NCBI GenBank assembly: GCA_017626895.1
Contig: JAGAHV010000287.1
Span: 1-25,253, forward strand
Source of the DNA: Ventricola sp017626895
GTDB taxonomy: Bacteria; Bacillota; Clostridia; Christensenellales; Aristaeellaceae
DNA length: 25,253 nucleotides
Direction of reading: 5' to 3'
Below the pieces are notes generated by a model. The model saw only the letters and a list, made by a program, of their open reading frames with translations. It had not been told where the DNA came from and did no database searches. The position numbers were made by a program, and so were the translations under genes. Below are positions 7,965 through 16,059 of this stretch, in pieces; position 1 is the stretch's first letter, and every line of letters begins with the position of its first letter.

Positions 7965-9419
7965 TTATTTCCTCCGAACCAATTTTTTCAATGTGACATA
8001 AAGCAAATCCGCATCAACAGGTTTTATCAGATGTTCATTCATTCCGGCCTCAAATGACTCACGCACATCTGAATCAAATGCGTTGGCCGTCAGCGCAATG
8101 ATTGGAATGGTTTTTGCCTCCGGACGGTTCAGTGCGCGTATCTGTCTGGTCGCTTCAAGCCCGTCCATAACCGGCATTCGCAGATCCATCAGGATGGCGT
8201 CATAATATCCGGCCTTGGATGCACTGTACATATCCAGTGCAATCTGTCCGTTTTCCGCATGTTCCGTCTCCGCGCCCTCCAGTTCAAGAAGGTCTGCGGT
8301 AATTTCCGCATTTTCCGGGGTATCCTCGACAATCAGGATCCGGCGGTTTTCAAGCGACACTTCCTGTTCCTTTTCGTTCTCTTCCCTGCGTTTCATGGGA
8401 ATGATCACCGTAAACTCGGTTCCTTTTCCCTTCTCACTGTCCACACGGATGCCGCCGCCAAGCAGTTTGACTTTTTCAAGGGTTACCGTCAGTCCCAGAC
8501 CGATTCCCCTGTACCTGGTCGTTGAACTTCCATCTTCGCGGACCAGCGGTTCAAAAGCCTTATCAATAAAATCCTGGCTCATGCCGATTCCGGTATCCCG
8601 GACGATGAACTGCAGCAAACACCGTTCCGAATCCGAGGGCAGGACACTTACCTCAACCTCAACCCTGCCCGTTTCCGTAAACTTCACGGCATTGTCGATC
8701 AGATTCATCAGGACCTGTTCCAGCATCCGTCCGTCGCCGCGCAGTTTATCCGGTATCCCGTCTGCTATCCGGAACTCACATCCGATGCCTTTTTCTCCGG
8801 CCAGTTCACCGGCAATCGCGCTGAGTCCTTTAAGTACCTTGCTCAGCAAAAAGTCCTCCTCGCGAACGGGCAGCTGACCGGTTTCCATATTCTGGATGTC
8901 CAGCACATTGTTGACGAAGTTCAGCAGATAACGGCCGCTGCTTCCGATTTTAGCCAGCTGTTTCTGCGTTTCCGGCGGATTGTCCGGATTCATCTGTGCA
9001 AGCTCATCCATTCCAAGAATGACATTCAGAGGCGTTCGCATTTCATGGCTGATCGTCGCAAGAAATTCATTTTTTACCCGGTTGCTCTCCTCCGCGGTCT
9101 TCAGCTCAGCCTCAAGATGCTCATTCTTGATAATCTGCGCTGTGATTCTGCTGAGCAGCAGATACATGACAAAGACAAAAATACTGCCTCCAAAGAGGAT
9201 GCCCGCAACCAGCAGATCCGGCTTTCCAAACAGGCCGACACCCAGATAACCCATGAGAAACAGGCACAAAAGGATCACCGGAACATTCAGCAGGGCACTC
9301 TTTTTATCCCAGTTTCCCCGTTCTCTCACATAACGGACAAACCGGATAAATCCATAGATATTATATACCATCAGGGCACTGCCGGCATAAACCATGCCGT
9401 AAATCAGCCATCTGATCAT
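7965..9419 (-). CDS. Membrane hybrid sensor histidine kinase
   Basis: An upstream in-frame start at 9491 would give 508 residues. I prefer the ATG at 9419 (484 residues) because GGGGAGG sits 6 bases before it and the protein then begins directly with a membrane helix. Three helices (about 4-28, 42-64, 68-90) are followed by a short coiled segment. The HisKA domain has His125 in SHEMRTP. The HATPase has Asn243 in the N box, DTGIGM at 275-280 and RGIGLGL at 304-310. One receiver follows, with Asp412 and Lys466. There is no large extracellular sensor domain, so the signal is probably membrane-associated or intracellular. It heads the operon with the REC-EAL and HPt genes. Its receiver is strikingly similar to the last receiver of the permease-kinase, suggesting that both deliver phosphate to the same HPt. 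Confidence 0.92.
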   Translation of the reverse strand: MIRWLIYGMVYAGSALMVYNIYGFIRFVRYVRERGNWDKKSALLNVPVILLCLFLMGYLGVGLFGKPDLLVAGILFGGSIFVFVMYLLLSRITAQIIKNEHLEAELKTAEESNRVKNEFLATISHEMRTPLNVILGMDELAQMNPDNPPETQKQLAKIGSSGRYLLNFVNNVLDIQNMETGQLPVREEDFLLSKVLKGLSAIAGELAGEKGIGCEFRIADGIPDKLRGDGRMLEQVLMNLIDNAVKFTETGRVEVEVSVLPSDSERCLLQFIVRDTGIGMSQDFIDKAFEPLVREDGSSTTRYRGIGLGLTVTLEKVKLLGGGIRVDSEKGKGTEFTVIIPMKRREENEKEQEVSLENRRILIVEDTPENAEITADLLELEGAETEHAENGQIALDMYSASKAGYYDAILMDLRMPVMDGLEATRQIRALNRPEAKTIPIIALTANAFDSDVRESFEAGMNEHLIKPVDADLLYVTLKKLVRRK

Positions 9420-9680
9420 TTTGATCCTCCCCAAACCGCCATCCCGATTTTTCAATCGGTCGGCACATACTGAAACAGAAGCCTTTTCCAAACAGATTCC
9501 TGTCTTTCCTTTTTCTCCGAAACCCTGGCAAAAACCTTATTTAGTCACTCTCTGCTTCTTTCCGACAGTCCCTGAATCGTTTTAACCTGCATCCGGGCAG
9601 TGGCATCCGCCTGGCTGCCCAGGCCAGGTTCATTTTCCCCGGATAACGCCAATAAGCCTGCTCATTAGCAAATCATTTTT
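9420..9680 (-). promoter_or_regulatory. Long structured leader of the kinase operon
   Basis: About 260 nt separate the predicted transcription start from the kinase ATG. The region 9584-9630 can fold in two exclusive ways. In one, AACCTG (9584-9589) pairs with CAGGTT (9625-9630), enclosing a perfect GCCTGG-CTGC-CCAGGC hairpin at 9609-9624. In the other, GGGCAG (9595-9600) pairs with CTGCCC (9615-9620). A 30-codon ORF (9633 down to 9541) overlaps this structure. I looked for class I c-di-GMP riboswitch motifs because of the EAL gene downstream, but the conserved CGCAAAG core is missing. The function is unknown. Confidence 0.4.
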
Positions 9681-9686
9681 GTGTTA

Positions 9687-9715
9687 ATTATCGCATTTTA
9701 ATTCTAAATTATCAA
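9687..9715 (-). promoter_or_regulatory. Promoter of the phosphorelay operon
   Basis: On the minus strand TTGATA (9715-9710) and GATAAT (9692-9687) are spaced by exactly 17 bases in a locally AT-rich patch. Transcription would start near 9680 and cover at least the kinase, REC-EAL and HPt genes, and perhaps the permease-kinase gene too. Confidence 0.7.
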
Positions 9716-9799
9716 GATCGTTTCCTGAAGTTTCCCAAAACACAAACGCCATTTTTTACATGATTGTGCCAAGGAGTGCGGGCCGGTTCAGCCTCCCCA

Positions 9800-10651
9800 T
9801 CACGGTACTAATACATAAAAAGTCAGTTTCCAGTTTTCCTCATTCTCCGGCGTCCCATTCATGTTAATGACTGCGCTTCCATGCTGATTAACCGCATCTT
9901 TGTACATCGACTCCGCGCGATTCGGGCTCAGGGTACAAACTGCCTCCGGCTTCCAGTCCTCTCCGGCACCGTAAACCGTAAAGGTGACCCGGTACAGCCC
10001 GTTTTCCAGTCTTTCCACCCCGTCGATAATGGCAAAACCGCCGGACACTCTCCCGCCGGTTTCCTGGCTGTAATAGTATCCCTCACGGGTATGGTAACGT
10101 GTATCCGACAGGTTGACACTGACGCCAAAATACCGGTCCACAATTGCCGGAACTTCCTGCCCGTCTGTCCGTGAATTGTAATCGCCCCACTCCCCCGATT
10201 CAGCGTTCCTGCTGAACAGGGTATCCACGGCAAAATCGACCATTTCACGGTCACGGCATTCCTCCAGCATAAACGCAGCATTGCGGGCAAATCCCTGTTC
10301 CGAAAACGCTGTCAGGAACAGATTGAGTTTAATGGTCATGGCGTTATCCGGCGTAACCGCCGTCCCTTTTTCGGGCTCCTGCCGTTTCAGGTATTCATTG
10401 AGCACATACCCGATCATCCCCTTATAGGACACCTCGGAAAAGTCCCCTTCTGTTTCGCTCAGATACACGACCTTCCCGCCCAGCGGAATCCGGGCCACTT
10501 CCGTTCCCTTTCGCCTTGGCACTTCTCTCAGCGTGACATATTCATTTACATTTGATACAATACCGATATCTCCGTGCTTTCCCGTATCTGCCGCACCAAA
10601 CACGGGCAGCAGCAAAAGAAGGCACAGGCACAGGACTGCAAGTTTCATCAT
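9800..10651 (-). CDS. Secreted protein with N-terminal SH3-like domain
   Basis: The frame is open further upstream to 10771. I start it at the ATG pair at 10651/10648 because AGAAAGGAAGAG lies just before it and a clean signal peptide follows (hydrophobic core 3-18, likely cleavage near FGAAD). Mature residues about 28-92 form a bacterial SH3-like domain (VNEYVTLRE then a Gly-containing turn and GYVLNEYL). Such domains usually bind peptidoglycan or other ligands outside the cell. The remaining 190 residues (about 100-283) form a mixed alpha/beta region ending in strands that I cannot place in a family. It is transcribed divergently from rarA. I saw no convincing promoter or terminator for it. 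Confidence 0.75.
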   Translation of the reverse strand: MMKLAVLCLCLLLLLPVFGAADTGKHGDIGIVSNVNEYVTLREVPRRKGTEVARIPLGGKVVYLSETEGDFSEVSYKGMIGYVLNEYLKRQEPEKGTAVTPDNAMTIKLNLFLTAFSEQGFARNAAFMLEECRDREMVDFAVDTLFSRNAESGEWGDYNSRTDGQEVPAIVDRYFGVSVNLSDTRYHTREGYYYSQETGGRVSGGFAIIDGVERLENGLYRVTFTVYGAGEDWKPEAVCTLSPNRAESMYKDAVNQHGSAVINMNGTPENEENWKLTFYVLVP

Positions 10652-10863
10652 TGATCTCTTCCTTTCTGGACTCAATGTCGTTTTATTTGCCTGAGCAGCG
10701 TTGTACATACTCAGATTTGACTTCCTGACGCTGCGTGACAGGATCACCCCATCTGTCTTTATTTTCATCACCCGTCTGATTTTTCAGCCTTCAGGCTGCG
10801 TATTTTCCTCTATTCAGCATTATCTGCAGCTGGCTTTCTTTCCGGCTGCAGCGGAGGTACAGC
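10652..10863. other. Divergent intergenic region with two hairpins
   Basis: This 212-bp gap separates the SH3-protein gene (-) and rarA (+). A small hairpin (CAGCC-TTCA-GGCTG) lies at 10785-10798. A larger one (10824-10851; CTGCAGCTGG pairing with CCGGCTGCAG through one G-U, loop CTTTCTTT) ends one base before the rarA Shine-Dalgarno GGAGG at 10853-10857. No well-spaced -35/-10 pair was found for either gene. Confidence 0.55.
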
Positions 10864-12174
10864 ATGGACAGTTTTTTTACCGCCAATGAACGTAGTGCCA
10901 GTCCGCTGGCAGATCGCATGCGTCCCAAATCTCTGGATGAATTCATCGGCCAGACTCATATTGTCGGCCCCGGCCGTCTTCTCCGCCGTGCCATTGAAGC
11001 CGACCGCATGACCTCCTCCATTTTCTACGGCCCGCCCGGATGCGGCAAAACAACTCTGGCCTATATCATTGCCAATACCAGCAACGCCGCATTTGCGCGT
11101 CTCAACGCCGTCACCAGCGGCGTGGCTGATGTCCGCAAGGTCATCTCCGAGGCTGAGCAGCGGCTTTCCCTTTACGGAACCCCCACCTATCTCCTTCTGG
11201 ATGAATGTCACCGGTGGAACAAGGCCCAGAGTGACAGCATTCTGCCGGCCATAGAGCAGGGAAAAATCCGGTTCATCGGTTCCACGACCGAAAATCCCCT
11301 GATCGCCATGACCCCTGCCATTGTAAGCCGGTGCAGGCTCTTTGAATTCCGGGCACTCACCCCGGCTGATCTCCTCACCGCCCTGAACCGGGCACTCAAA
11401 GACCCGATAAACGGATATGGCACCATGTCCATCCGGGCAGATCCCGAGGCCCTTGACCACATCGCCCGCATCGCAGGCGGAGATGTCCGCAATGCCCTTG
11501 GCGCACTCGAGCTGGCGGTCCTCAGTACCGAACCGGACAAAGACGGCCTGATTCACATCACGCTGGACGTGGCAGAGGAATCCATCCAGAAACCGGTTCT
11601 CCGCTGCGATGAATCCCTTTATTACGACATGCTCTCCGCCTTCTGCAAGAGCCTGCGCGGTAGCGATTCAGACGCTGCCCTGGCGTGGTTTGCGCGGCTC
11701 ATCTATGCCGGTGTCGATCCCCGGCTCATCGTCCGGCGGATCATTGTCCACGCCAGTGAGGACGTCGGGCTTGCCAATCCGCTGGCCATGCTGCAGGCCA
11801 GCGCCGCCTCAACCGCACTTGAAACCGTCGGCATGCCGGAGGCACGCATCAGTATCGCGCAGGCCATCATTGCGGTCTGCGAAAGCCCAAAATCAGACAG
11901 CGTCATCCGCGCGGTTTCGGATGCCATGGCTGACGCGGAAAAAGGCGGTTTTCAGCCCGTTCCGGCGCATCTGCGGGACACGCATTATCAGGGGCATGAA
12001 CGCATCGGTTCAGGAAAAGGCTATCTATATCCGCATGATTTCCCGGGGCATTTTGTCAGACAGGACTATATGCCCGAGGAAGTCCGGGGCCATCGCTACT
12101 ACATTCCCTCAGACCAGGGCCAGGAACTCAAGCTCCGTGAGCGCCGGCGCACACGGGGCATCGTCGATCCATGA
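10864..12174 (+). CDS. rarA: Replication-associated recombination ATPase RarA (MgsA)
   Basis: This 436-residue AAA+ ATPase is the typical length for RarA/MgsA, the bacterial homologue of yeast Mgs1 and human WRNIP1, which acts at stalled replication forks. Visible motifs are LADRMRPKSLDEFIGQ at the N-terminus, Walker A GPPGCGKT at 56-63, Walker B DECH at 113-116 (many relatives have DEIH), sensor-1 GSTTENP at 139-145 and the arginine finger in SRC at 155-157. The C-terminal half carries the clamp-loader-like helical and tetramerisation region, including HLRDTHYQG and a GYLYPHD motif near the end. The start is set by GGAGG 6 bases before the ATG. It converges with recD2, another genome-maintenance gene. 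Confidence 0.97.
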   Translation: MDSFFTANERSASPLADRMRPKSLDEFIGQTHIVGPGRLLRRAIEADRMTSSIFYGPPGCGKTTLAYIIANTSNAAFARLNAVTSGVADVRKVISEAEQRLSLYGTPTYLLLDECHRWNKAQSDSILPAIEQGKIRFIGSTTENPLIAMTPAIVSRCRLFEFRALTPADLLTALNRALKDPINGYGTMSIRADPEALDHIARIAGGDVRNALGALELAVLSTEPDKDGLIHITLDVAEESIQKPVLRCDESLYYDMLSAFCKSLRGSDSDAALAWFARLIYAGVDPRLIVRRIIVHASEDVGLANPLAMLQASAASTALETVGMPEARISIAQAIIAVCESPKSDSVIRAVSDAMADAEKGGFQPVPAHLRDTHYQGHERIGSGKGYLYPHDFPGHFVRQDYMPEEVRGHRYYIPSDQGQELKLRERRRTRGIVDP

Positions 12175-12200
12175 GACGGGAAAGGCTATGCCTTCCCGTC
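12175..12200. terminator. Hairpin between rarA and recD2
   Basis: GACGGGAAAGGC pairs with GCCTTCCCGTC around a 3-base loop with one bulged A, directly after the rarA stop codon, and TTGCTTTT follows on the plus strand. The right half lies within the last codons of recD2, whose stop is at 12186. It could end rarA transcription; the U-tract is modest, so I rate it as probable only. Confidence 0.55.
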
Positions 12201-14408
12201 TTGCTTTTCAGGTGTCTTTGGCAGCGTCCCCGCCAGGCGCTGCATGAGCAGGGTATTGCGGCTGTCTACCGTCACATGTCCAACACAGTACGCAATCGCT
12301 TTCTTGGTTCCTACCAGTACCAGACCGCGTTTTGCCCTTGTCACGCCCGTATAGAGAAGATTTCGCTGCAACATGACATAATGGGTCATCATCACCGGCA
12401 TGACCACCACCGGATACTCGGCCCCCTGTGCCTTATGCACGGTCGTCGCATAGGCCAGGACGACCTCATCCAGTTCGGAAACATCGTAGATCACCGTGCG
12501 TCCGTCAAAGGCGATTTCCACCGAATCCTCCTCCGGGTGCATCCCCACGATCCGGCCGATATCCCCGTTAAAAACTTCCTTGTCATAATTGTTTCGAATC
12601 TGCATGACTTTGTCATACAGCCGGAATGCAACACCGCCGCGCCGCACTTCCTCCCCGCCTTCCCTGAGCGGATTCAGTGCTTTCTGCAAAAGCTCATTCA
12701 GCGCCGCAGCGCCTACCTGGCCTCTTTGCATGGGCGTCAGCACCTGAATTTCACTGGGCTTCAAATGAAAAAAAGCAGGGAGACGGTCTTTCACCAGTGA
12801 AACGATGGCGCCTCCGGCCTTTTCGGGCAATTCCTCCTCAATAAAAAAGAAATCCGTCCCTTTCCCGTTCGACAGTTCCGGGAATTCTCCCTGATTGATT
12901 CGGTGCGCATTGGTAATAATCCGGCTCTGCGCTGCCTGACGGAAGATGCGTGTCAGGCGTACAACCGGGACAATTCCAGACAGAATAATATCCCTCAGGA
13001 CATTTCCCGCGCCCACCGACGGCAGCTGGTCCACATCTCCTACCAGAATCAGGCGCATCCCGTCCGGCACCGCCTTCAGCAGGCTGTTCATGAGAATCGT
13101 ATCCACCATGGAACACTCGTCGATAATCAGGACATCTCCGTCAAGCGGATGCTCCTCATTGCGCTGATAGCCCTGCGGCGGTTTAAACTCCAGCAGACGG
13201 TGAATCGTTTTCGCCTCCAGCCCTGTCACCTCACTGAGCCGTTTTGCCGCTCTTCCGGTAGGCGCTGCCAGGAGAATCTCGGCGCCGGATGTCTGAAACG
13301 CCCGGATAATGCCCATCGTCGTCGTGCTCTTTCCTGTGCCCGGTCCGCCGGTCAGTACCATGATCTTGCTTTTTACCGCGGTTCGTATGGCATCCATCTG
13401 AATCTGGTCATACTGAATTCCCTCCGCTCCGCCGGTCAGGCCCTCTATCCCGGCAGAAACACGAACTGAAGGCGGACACGCCGCAATGCGCCTGAGCCTG
13501 GCCGCAATCCCGATTTCCGCGTAATAAAATGCCGGCAGGCAGATGGCCAGAGGCATCGCCTCATCCGGTTCCAGCGGATGATCCGGTTCAAGGACCTGCG
13601 TCCGCACATCCTCCGCCTCCATCATTTTGACCAGTGTTTCCTCCAGGACTTTTCGCTCGACCTCCAGGAGTGTGGCTCCGGTATCCAGCATCTGGGTTTT
13701 GGTTGCATAGCAGTGTCCCGCCTCAGAAAGCTTATTGAGCGTATAGAGCATTCCGCTTCTGAGGCGCTCATACCGTTCCTTCCCGAAACCCATTTTGGCG
13801 GCAATCTGATCGGCCGTCTTAAATCCGATTCCCCAGATATCATCCGCCAGCCGGTATGGATTCTCTGTCACAACCTTTATGCTGTCATTCCCGTACGTCT
13901 TGTAGATTTTGGCGGCATGTGAAACCGAAACCTCATGTTCCTGCAGAAAGACCATGATGTTTTTCACTTCGCGCTGTGCCACCCAGCTGGCACTGATTTT
14001 TTTTGCCCGCTCCCGGCCAATGCCGGGAATCTCCGTCAGGCGTTCCGGGCTTTCTTCGATGATTTTGAACGTGTCCTCGCCGAAACGGTCCACGATCTTT
14101 TTTGAGTACACTTTTCCGATGCCTTTTACCAGTCCGGATCCCAGATACCGCTGGATCCCGTAGACCGTCGCCGGCAGAGCCTCCTCATATGAAATGACAC
14201 TGAACTGTTTTCCATAGGTCCGGTCCATTTTAAACGTTCCGGTGACCACCAGAATAGATCCCACATGAACCCCCGGCATGCTGCCCACAACTGTTACCGT
14301 GTCGGCATATCCTTTCACCCGGCATCTCAGAACACTGAATGTATCCGATTCATATGTAATCCGGTCCACCAGACAGCGAAGTCGTTCAACCTTTCCCTGA
14401 CCCTCCAT
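12186..14408 (-). CDS. recD2: RecD2-type ATP-dependent DNA helicase
   Basis: The 740-residue protein has the length and order of the RecD2 (RecD-like, RecBC-independent) SF1B 5'-3' helicases. Residues 1-75 form an OB-like N-terminal region. Helix-hairpin-helix DNA-binding motifs follow (about 88-110, 124-140 and 190-206). The motor has Walker A GGPGTGKST at 354-362, DECSM at 430-434, GDVDQLPSVG at 457-466 and the motif VI region YTGVTRAKRG near the C-terminus. RecD2 proteins act in replication-fork repair and mismatch-related processes. The ATG at 14408 is the first possible start, since an in-frame TGA lies just upstream; the SD (GGGGTG) is rather weak and distant. Its end overlaps the hairpin shared with rarA. 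Confidence 0.96.
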   Translation of the reverse strand: MEGQGKVERLRCLVDRITYESDTFSVLRCRVKGYADTVTVVGSMPGVHVGSILVVTGTFKMDRTYGKQFSVISYEEALPATVYGIQRYLGSGLVKGIGKVYSKKIVDRFGEDTFKIIEESPERLTEIPGIGRERAKKISASWVAQREVKNIMVFLQEHEVSVSHAAKIYKTYGNDSIKVVTENPYRLADDIWGIGFKTADQIAAKMGFGKERYERLRSGMLYTLNKLSEAGHCYATKTQMLDTGATLLEVERKVLEETLVKMMEAEDVRTQVLEPDHPLEPDEAMPLAICLPAFYYAEIGIAARLRRIAACPPSVRVSAGIEGLTGGAEGIQYDQIQMDAIRTAVKSKIMVLTGGPGTGKSTTTMGIIRAFQTSGAEILLAAPTGRAAKRLSEVTGLEAKTIHRLLEFKPPQGYQRNEEHPLDGDVLIIDECSMVDTILMNSLLKAVPDGMRLILVGDVDQLPSVGAGNVLRDIILSGIVPVVRLTRIFRQAAQSRIITNAHRINQGEFPELSNGKGTDFFFIEEELPEKAGGAIVSLVKDRLPAFFHLKPSEIQVLTPMQRGQVGAAALNELLQKALNPLREGGEEVRRGGVAFRLYDKVMQIRNNYDKEVFNGDIGRIVGMHPEEDSVEIAFDGRTVIYDVSELDEVVLAYATTVHKAQGAEYPVVVMPVMMTHYVMLQRNLLYTGVTRAKRGLVLVGTKKAIAYCVGHVTVDSRNTLLMQRLAGTLPKTPEKQDGKA

Positions 14409-14469
14409 ATGTCCATTTCACCCCATCTGAAAACAGATTATACTCATTCCCCGTGCCGATTTTACCCTG

Positions 14470-14499
14470 ATTATACCCGAACAGGGCCCTGTTATGCAA
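14470..14499 (-). promoter_or_regulatory. recD2 promoter with a palindrome in the spacer
   Basis: On the minus strand TTGCAT (14499-14494) and a perfect TATAAT (14475-14470) are 18 bases apart. The spacer contains the perfect 14-bp palindrome AACAGGGCCCTGTT (14480-14493), immediately next to the -35. That is a classic repressor position. It does not match the Gram-positive LexA box. A second TATAAT lies at 14442-14437 but has no -35 partner. Confidence 0.65.
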
Positions 14500-14586
14500 C
14501 TTTTCAGCTTTGTCAGTTTCCGTCCACAGGCATTTCGACTCAGGAAGCCAATTTTGTCCGCAGCAGAAGGATGGACATGATAAAGG

Positions 14587-14630
14587 AAAATGCCGAAGCA
14601 GCGGCTTCAGCCACTGCCCCGGCATTTTTT
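14587..14630. terminator. Intrinsic terminator, bidirectional
   Basis: AAAATGCCG (14587-14595) pairs with CGGCATTTT (14620-14628). The enclosed bases form an inner stem (GCAGCGGC with GCCACTGC around TTCA). T-runs flank both sides. On the minus strand it lies 14 bases after the stop codon of the small ORF at 14645-14815, so it would end the aldo/keto reductase transcript. Confidence 0.8.
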
Positions 14631-14644
14631 CTTTGAATCCGGCA

Positions 14645-14815
14645 TTACGCCTTTTTCATCGGACTTCCTATTCCTGTGATGACAACGCCAGTCTTAACCT
14701 TCAGGATCCCCTCATGATCTGGAATACGCATTTGCCCGTTAAAGCAGCTGTGAAATCCGTAAAGCACCATACAAGAACGTTGTAGCTCATCCCTGGATAA
14801 ACCGAAATAAGACAT
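14645..14815 (-). CDS. Possible 56-residue small protein
   Basis: Between the reductase stop codon and the terminator is an ATG-initiated frame of 56 codons. The product starts MSYFGLSRDELQRSC, continues with a mixed polar/hydrophobic middle containing two further Cys, and ends in a Val/Ile/Gly-rich strand and a basic tail (PMKKA). The amino-acid composition looks gene-like and the stop codon sits just before a strong terminator. That would explain why the reductase transcript runs about 225 bases past its own stop. The Shine-Dalgarno is poor (AGGG about 12 bases before the ATG). I do not recognise a family, and it could be untranslated 3' RNA. Confidence 0.35.
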   Translation of the reverse strand: MSYFGLSRDELQRSCMVLYGFHSCFNGQMRIPDHEGILKVKTGVVITGIGSPMKKA

Positions 14816-14869
14816 GTTTCTGTTTTCCCTATTGCTGTGATCGTGCCCGGCGTGTCCTTTATTTCTGCC

Positions 14870-16003
14870 TTATTGCAGCTTCGCGGAAAAATCCGCCAGC
14901 ACTTCGGAGATTTTAATCTGCTGCGGACAGACCTGTTCACAGCTCCGGCACTGCAGGCAGGCCTGCGGCTGCTTGTCATCAGGCAGGGCACTCAGAGCCA
15001 TCGGGGCGATGAATCCGCCTCCGGTATAAGCATGTTCATTGTACAGGGACAGAAGATACGGAATATCCAGACTCATCGGGCAATGGCTGACACAATAGTG
15101 GCAGGCCGTGCAGGGAACCGTGCCTCGGGAGAGCATCTGTCCGGCAATATCCATCAGCGCCTTCATCTCTGCTTCATTCAGCGGTTTGTCCTCGGCAAAG
15201 GTGGCAAGATTTGCCTCCAGCTGTTCCTGACTGGACATTCCGGAGAGAATCACGGTAACGCCGGGGATGCTCTCAAGGAAGCGGAATGCCCATGCGGGAA
15301 TCTCCTCATCAGGCCGCAGCGCTTTCAGTGCCGCTTCATGTTCCGGCTGGAGCTTTGCCAGTTTGCCGCCGCGCAGGGGCTCCATTACCCAGACCGGAAT
15401 GTTCCACTCCCGGAGAAGCTCCACTTTCTCTTTTCCGTGCTGGAATGTCCAGTCCAGATAGTTGAGCTGCAGCTGACAGAACTCCATATCTTTGCCATAG
15501 GCATCAAGGAAGCGTTTCAGGACATCCAGTTCGCCATGACAGGAAAAGCCCAGGTGTTTGATGCGTCCCTGACGCTTCTGCTCCATCGGATAGCTGTAAA
15601 TCCCGTATTTTTCATCATCCAGATAGGCATCTATGTTCATTTCGCACACATTGTGGAAGAGGTAGAAATCGAAATACTCTACCCCGAGTTTCTCCAGCTG
15701 GCGCGGGAAGATTTCCTTTACCTTGCCCCAGTTGGACGCATCATAGCCGGGAAACTTGGTCGCCACATAGAAGTTTTCCCTCGGATAACGGGCCAGTGCC
15801 TTTCCCATGACCAGTTCAGAGTTTTCCCCATGATACCCCCAGGCAGTATCATAGTAGTTTATGCCGTTTTTCATGGCCGTGTCCACCATGCGCAGCGCGG
15901 CAGCTTCATCAATCCGGCTGTCATCTCCGCCCAGCACCGGCAGGCGCATTGCACCAAACCCCAGCATCGAGAGCTTCAGGTCCTGAAAATTCCTGTAAAT
16001 CAC
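14870..16003 (-). CDS. Aldo/keto reductase with C-terminal ferredoxin-type [4Fe-4S] domain
   Basis: This 377-residue NAD(P)H-dependent oxidoreductase has the usual barrel tetrad: Asp52, Tyr57, Lys83 and His117 (in DTAWGY, ATKFP and LFHN). The C-terminal extension carries two clusters in C-x2-C-x2-C-x3-CP spacing (Cys298/301/304/308 and Cys349/352/355/359), enough for two [4Fe-4S] centres. This subfamily is common in anaerobic Clostridia; the substrate cannot be told from sequence. The start is a GTG at 16003, chosen because AAGGAGG lies 8 bases upstream and the protein begins with the standard MIYRNF-type opening. It is divergent from the Dlt-like operon. Confidence 0.93.
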   Translation of the reverse strand: MIYRNFQDLKLSMLGFGAMRLPVLGGDDSRIDEAAALRMVDTAMKNGINYYDTAWGYHGENSELVMGKALARYPRENFYVATKFPGYDASNWGKVKEIFPRQLEKLGVEYFDFYLFHNVCEMNIDAYLDDEKYGIYSYPMEQKRQGRIKHLGFSCHGELDVLKRFLDAYGKDMEFCQLQLNYLDWTFQHGKEKVELLREWNIPVWVMEPLRGGKLAKLQPEHEAALKALRPDEEIPAWAFRFLESIPGVTVILSGMSSQEQLEANLATFAEDKPLNEAEMKALMDIAGQMLSRGTVPCTACHYCVSHCPMSLDIPYLLSLYNEHAYTGGGFIAPMALSALPDDKQPQACLQCRSCEQVCPQQIKISEVLADFSAKLQ

Positions 16004-16059
16004 GCGTTCTTCCTCCTTGTTTTTAAAAGCTGCTCACTGAATATTCATAAATTCTCTGA

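Noticed and set aside
9420..9491. Longer N-terminus of the membrane kinase
   Set aside because: The additional 24 residues lack a good SD, whereas the ATG at 9419 has GGGGAGG at ideal spacing and begins the first membrane helix.
9420..9680. Cyclic-di-GMP class I or cobalamin riboswitch in the kinase leader
   Set aside because: Short matches (GCCACTG, paired CAGG segments) were tempting given the EAL gene downstream, but the conserved c-di-GMP core CGCAAAG and the cobalamin box are absent.
10652..10771. Longer N-terminus of the SH3-like secreted protein
   Set aside because: It would bury the signal peptide 40 residues inside the protein; the internal ATG pair has an SD.
10810..11556. 248-residue minus-strand ORF opposite rarA
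   Set aside because: It is a shadow of rarA, whose AAA+ motifs are unmistakable on the other strand.
14437..14442. Second recD2 promoter
   Set aside because: A perfect TATAAT is present, but no -35 or extended -10 accompanies it.
14701..14991. 96-residue minus-strand frame with an Ig-like TITAIGK motif
   Set aside because: Half of it overlaps the reductase gene in another frame; the Ig-like resemblance is a single short match.
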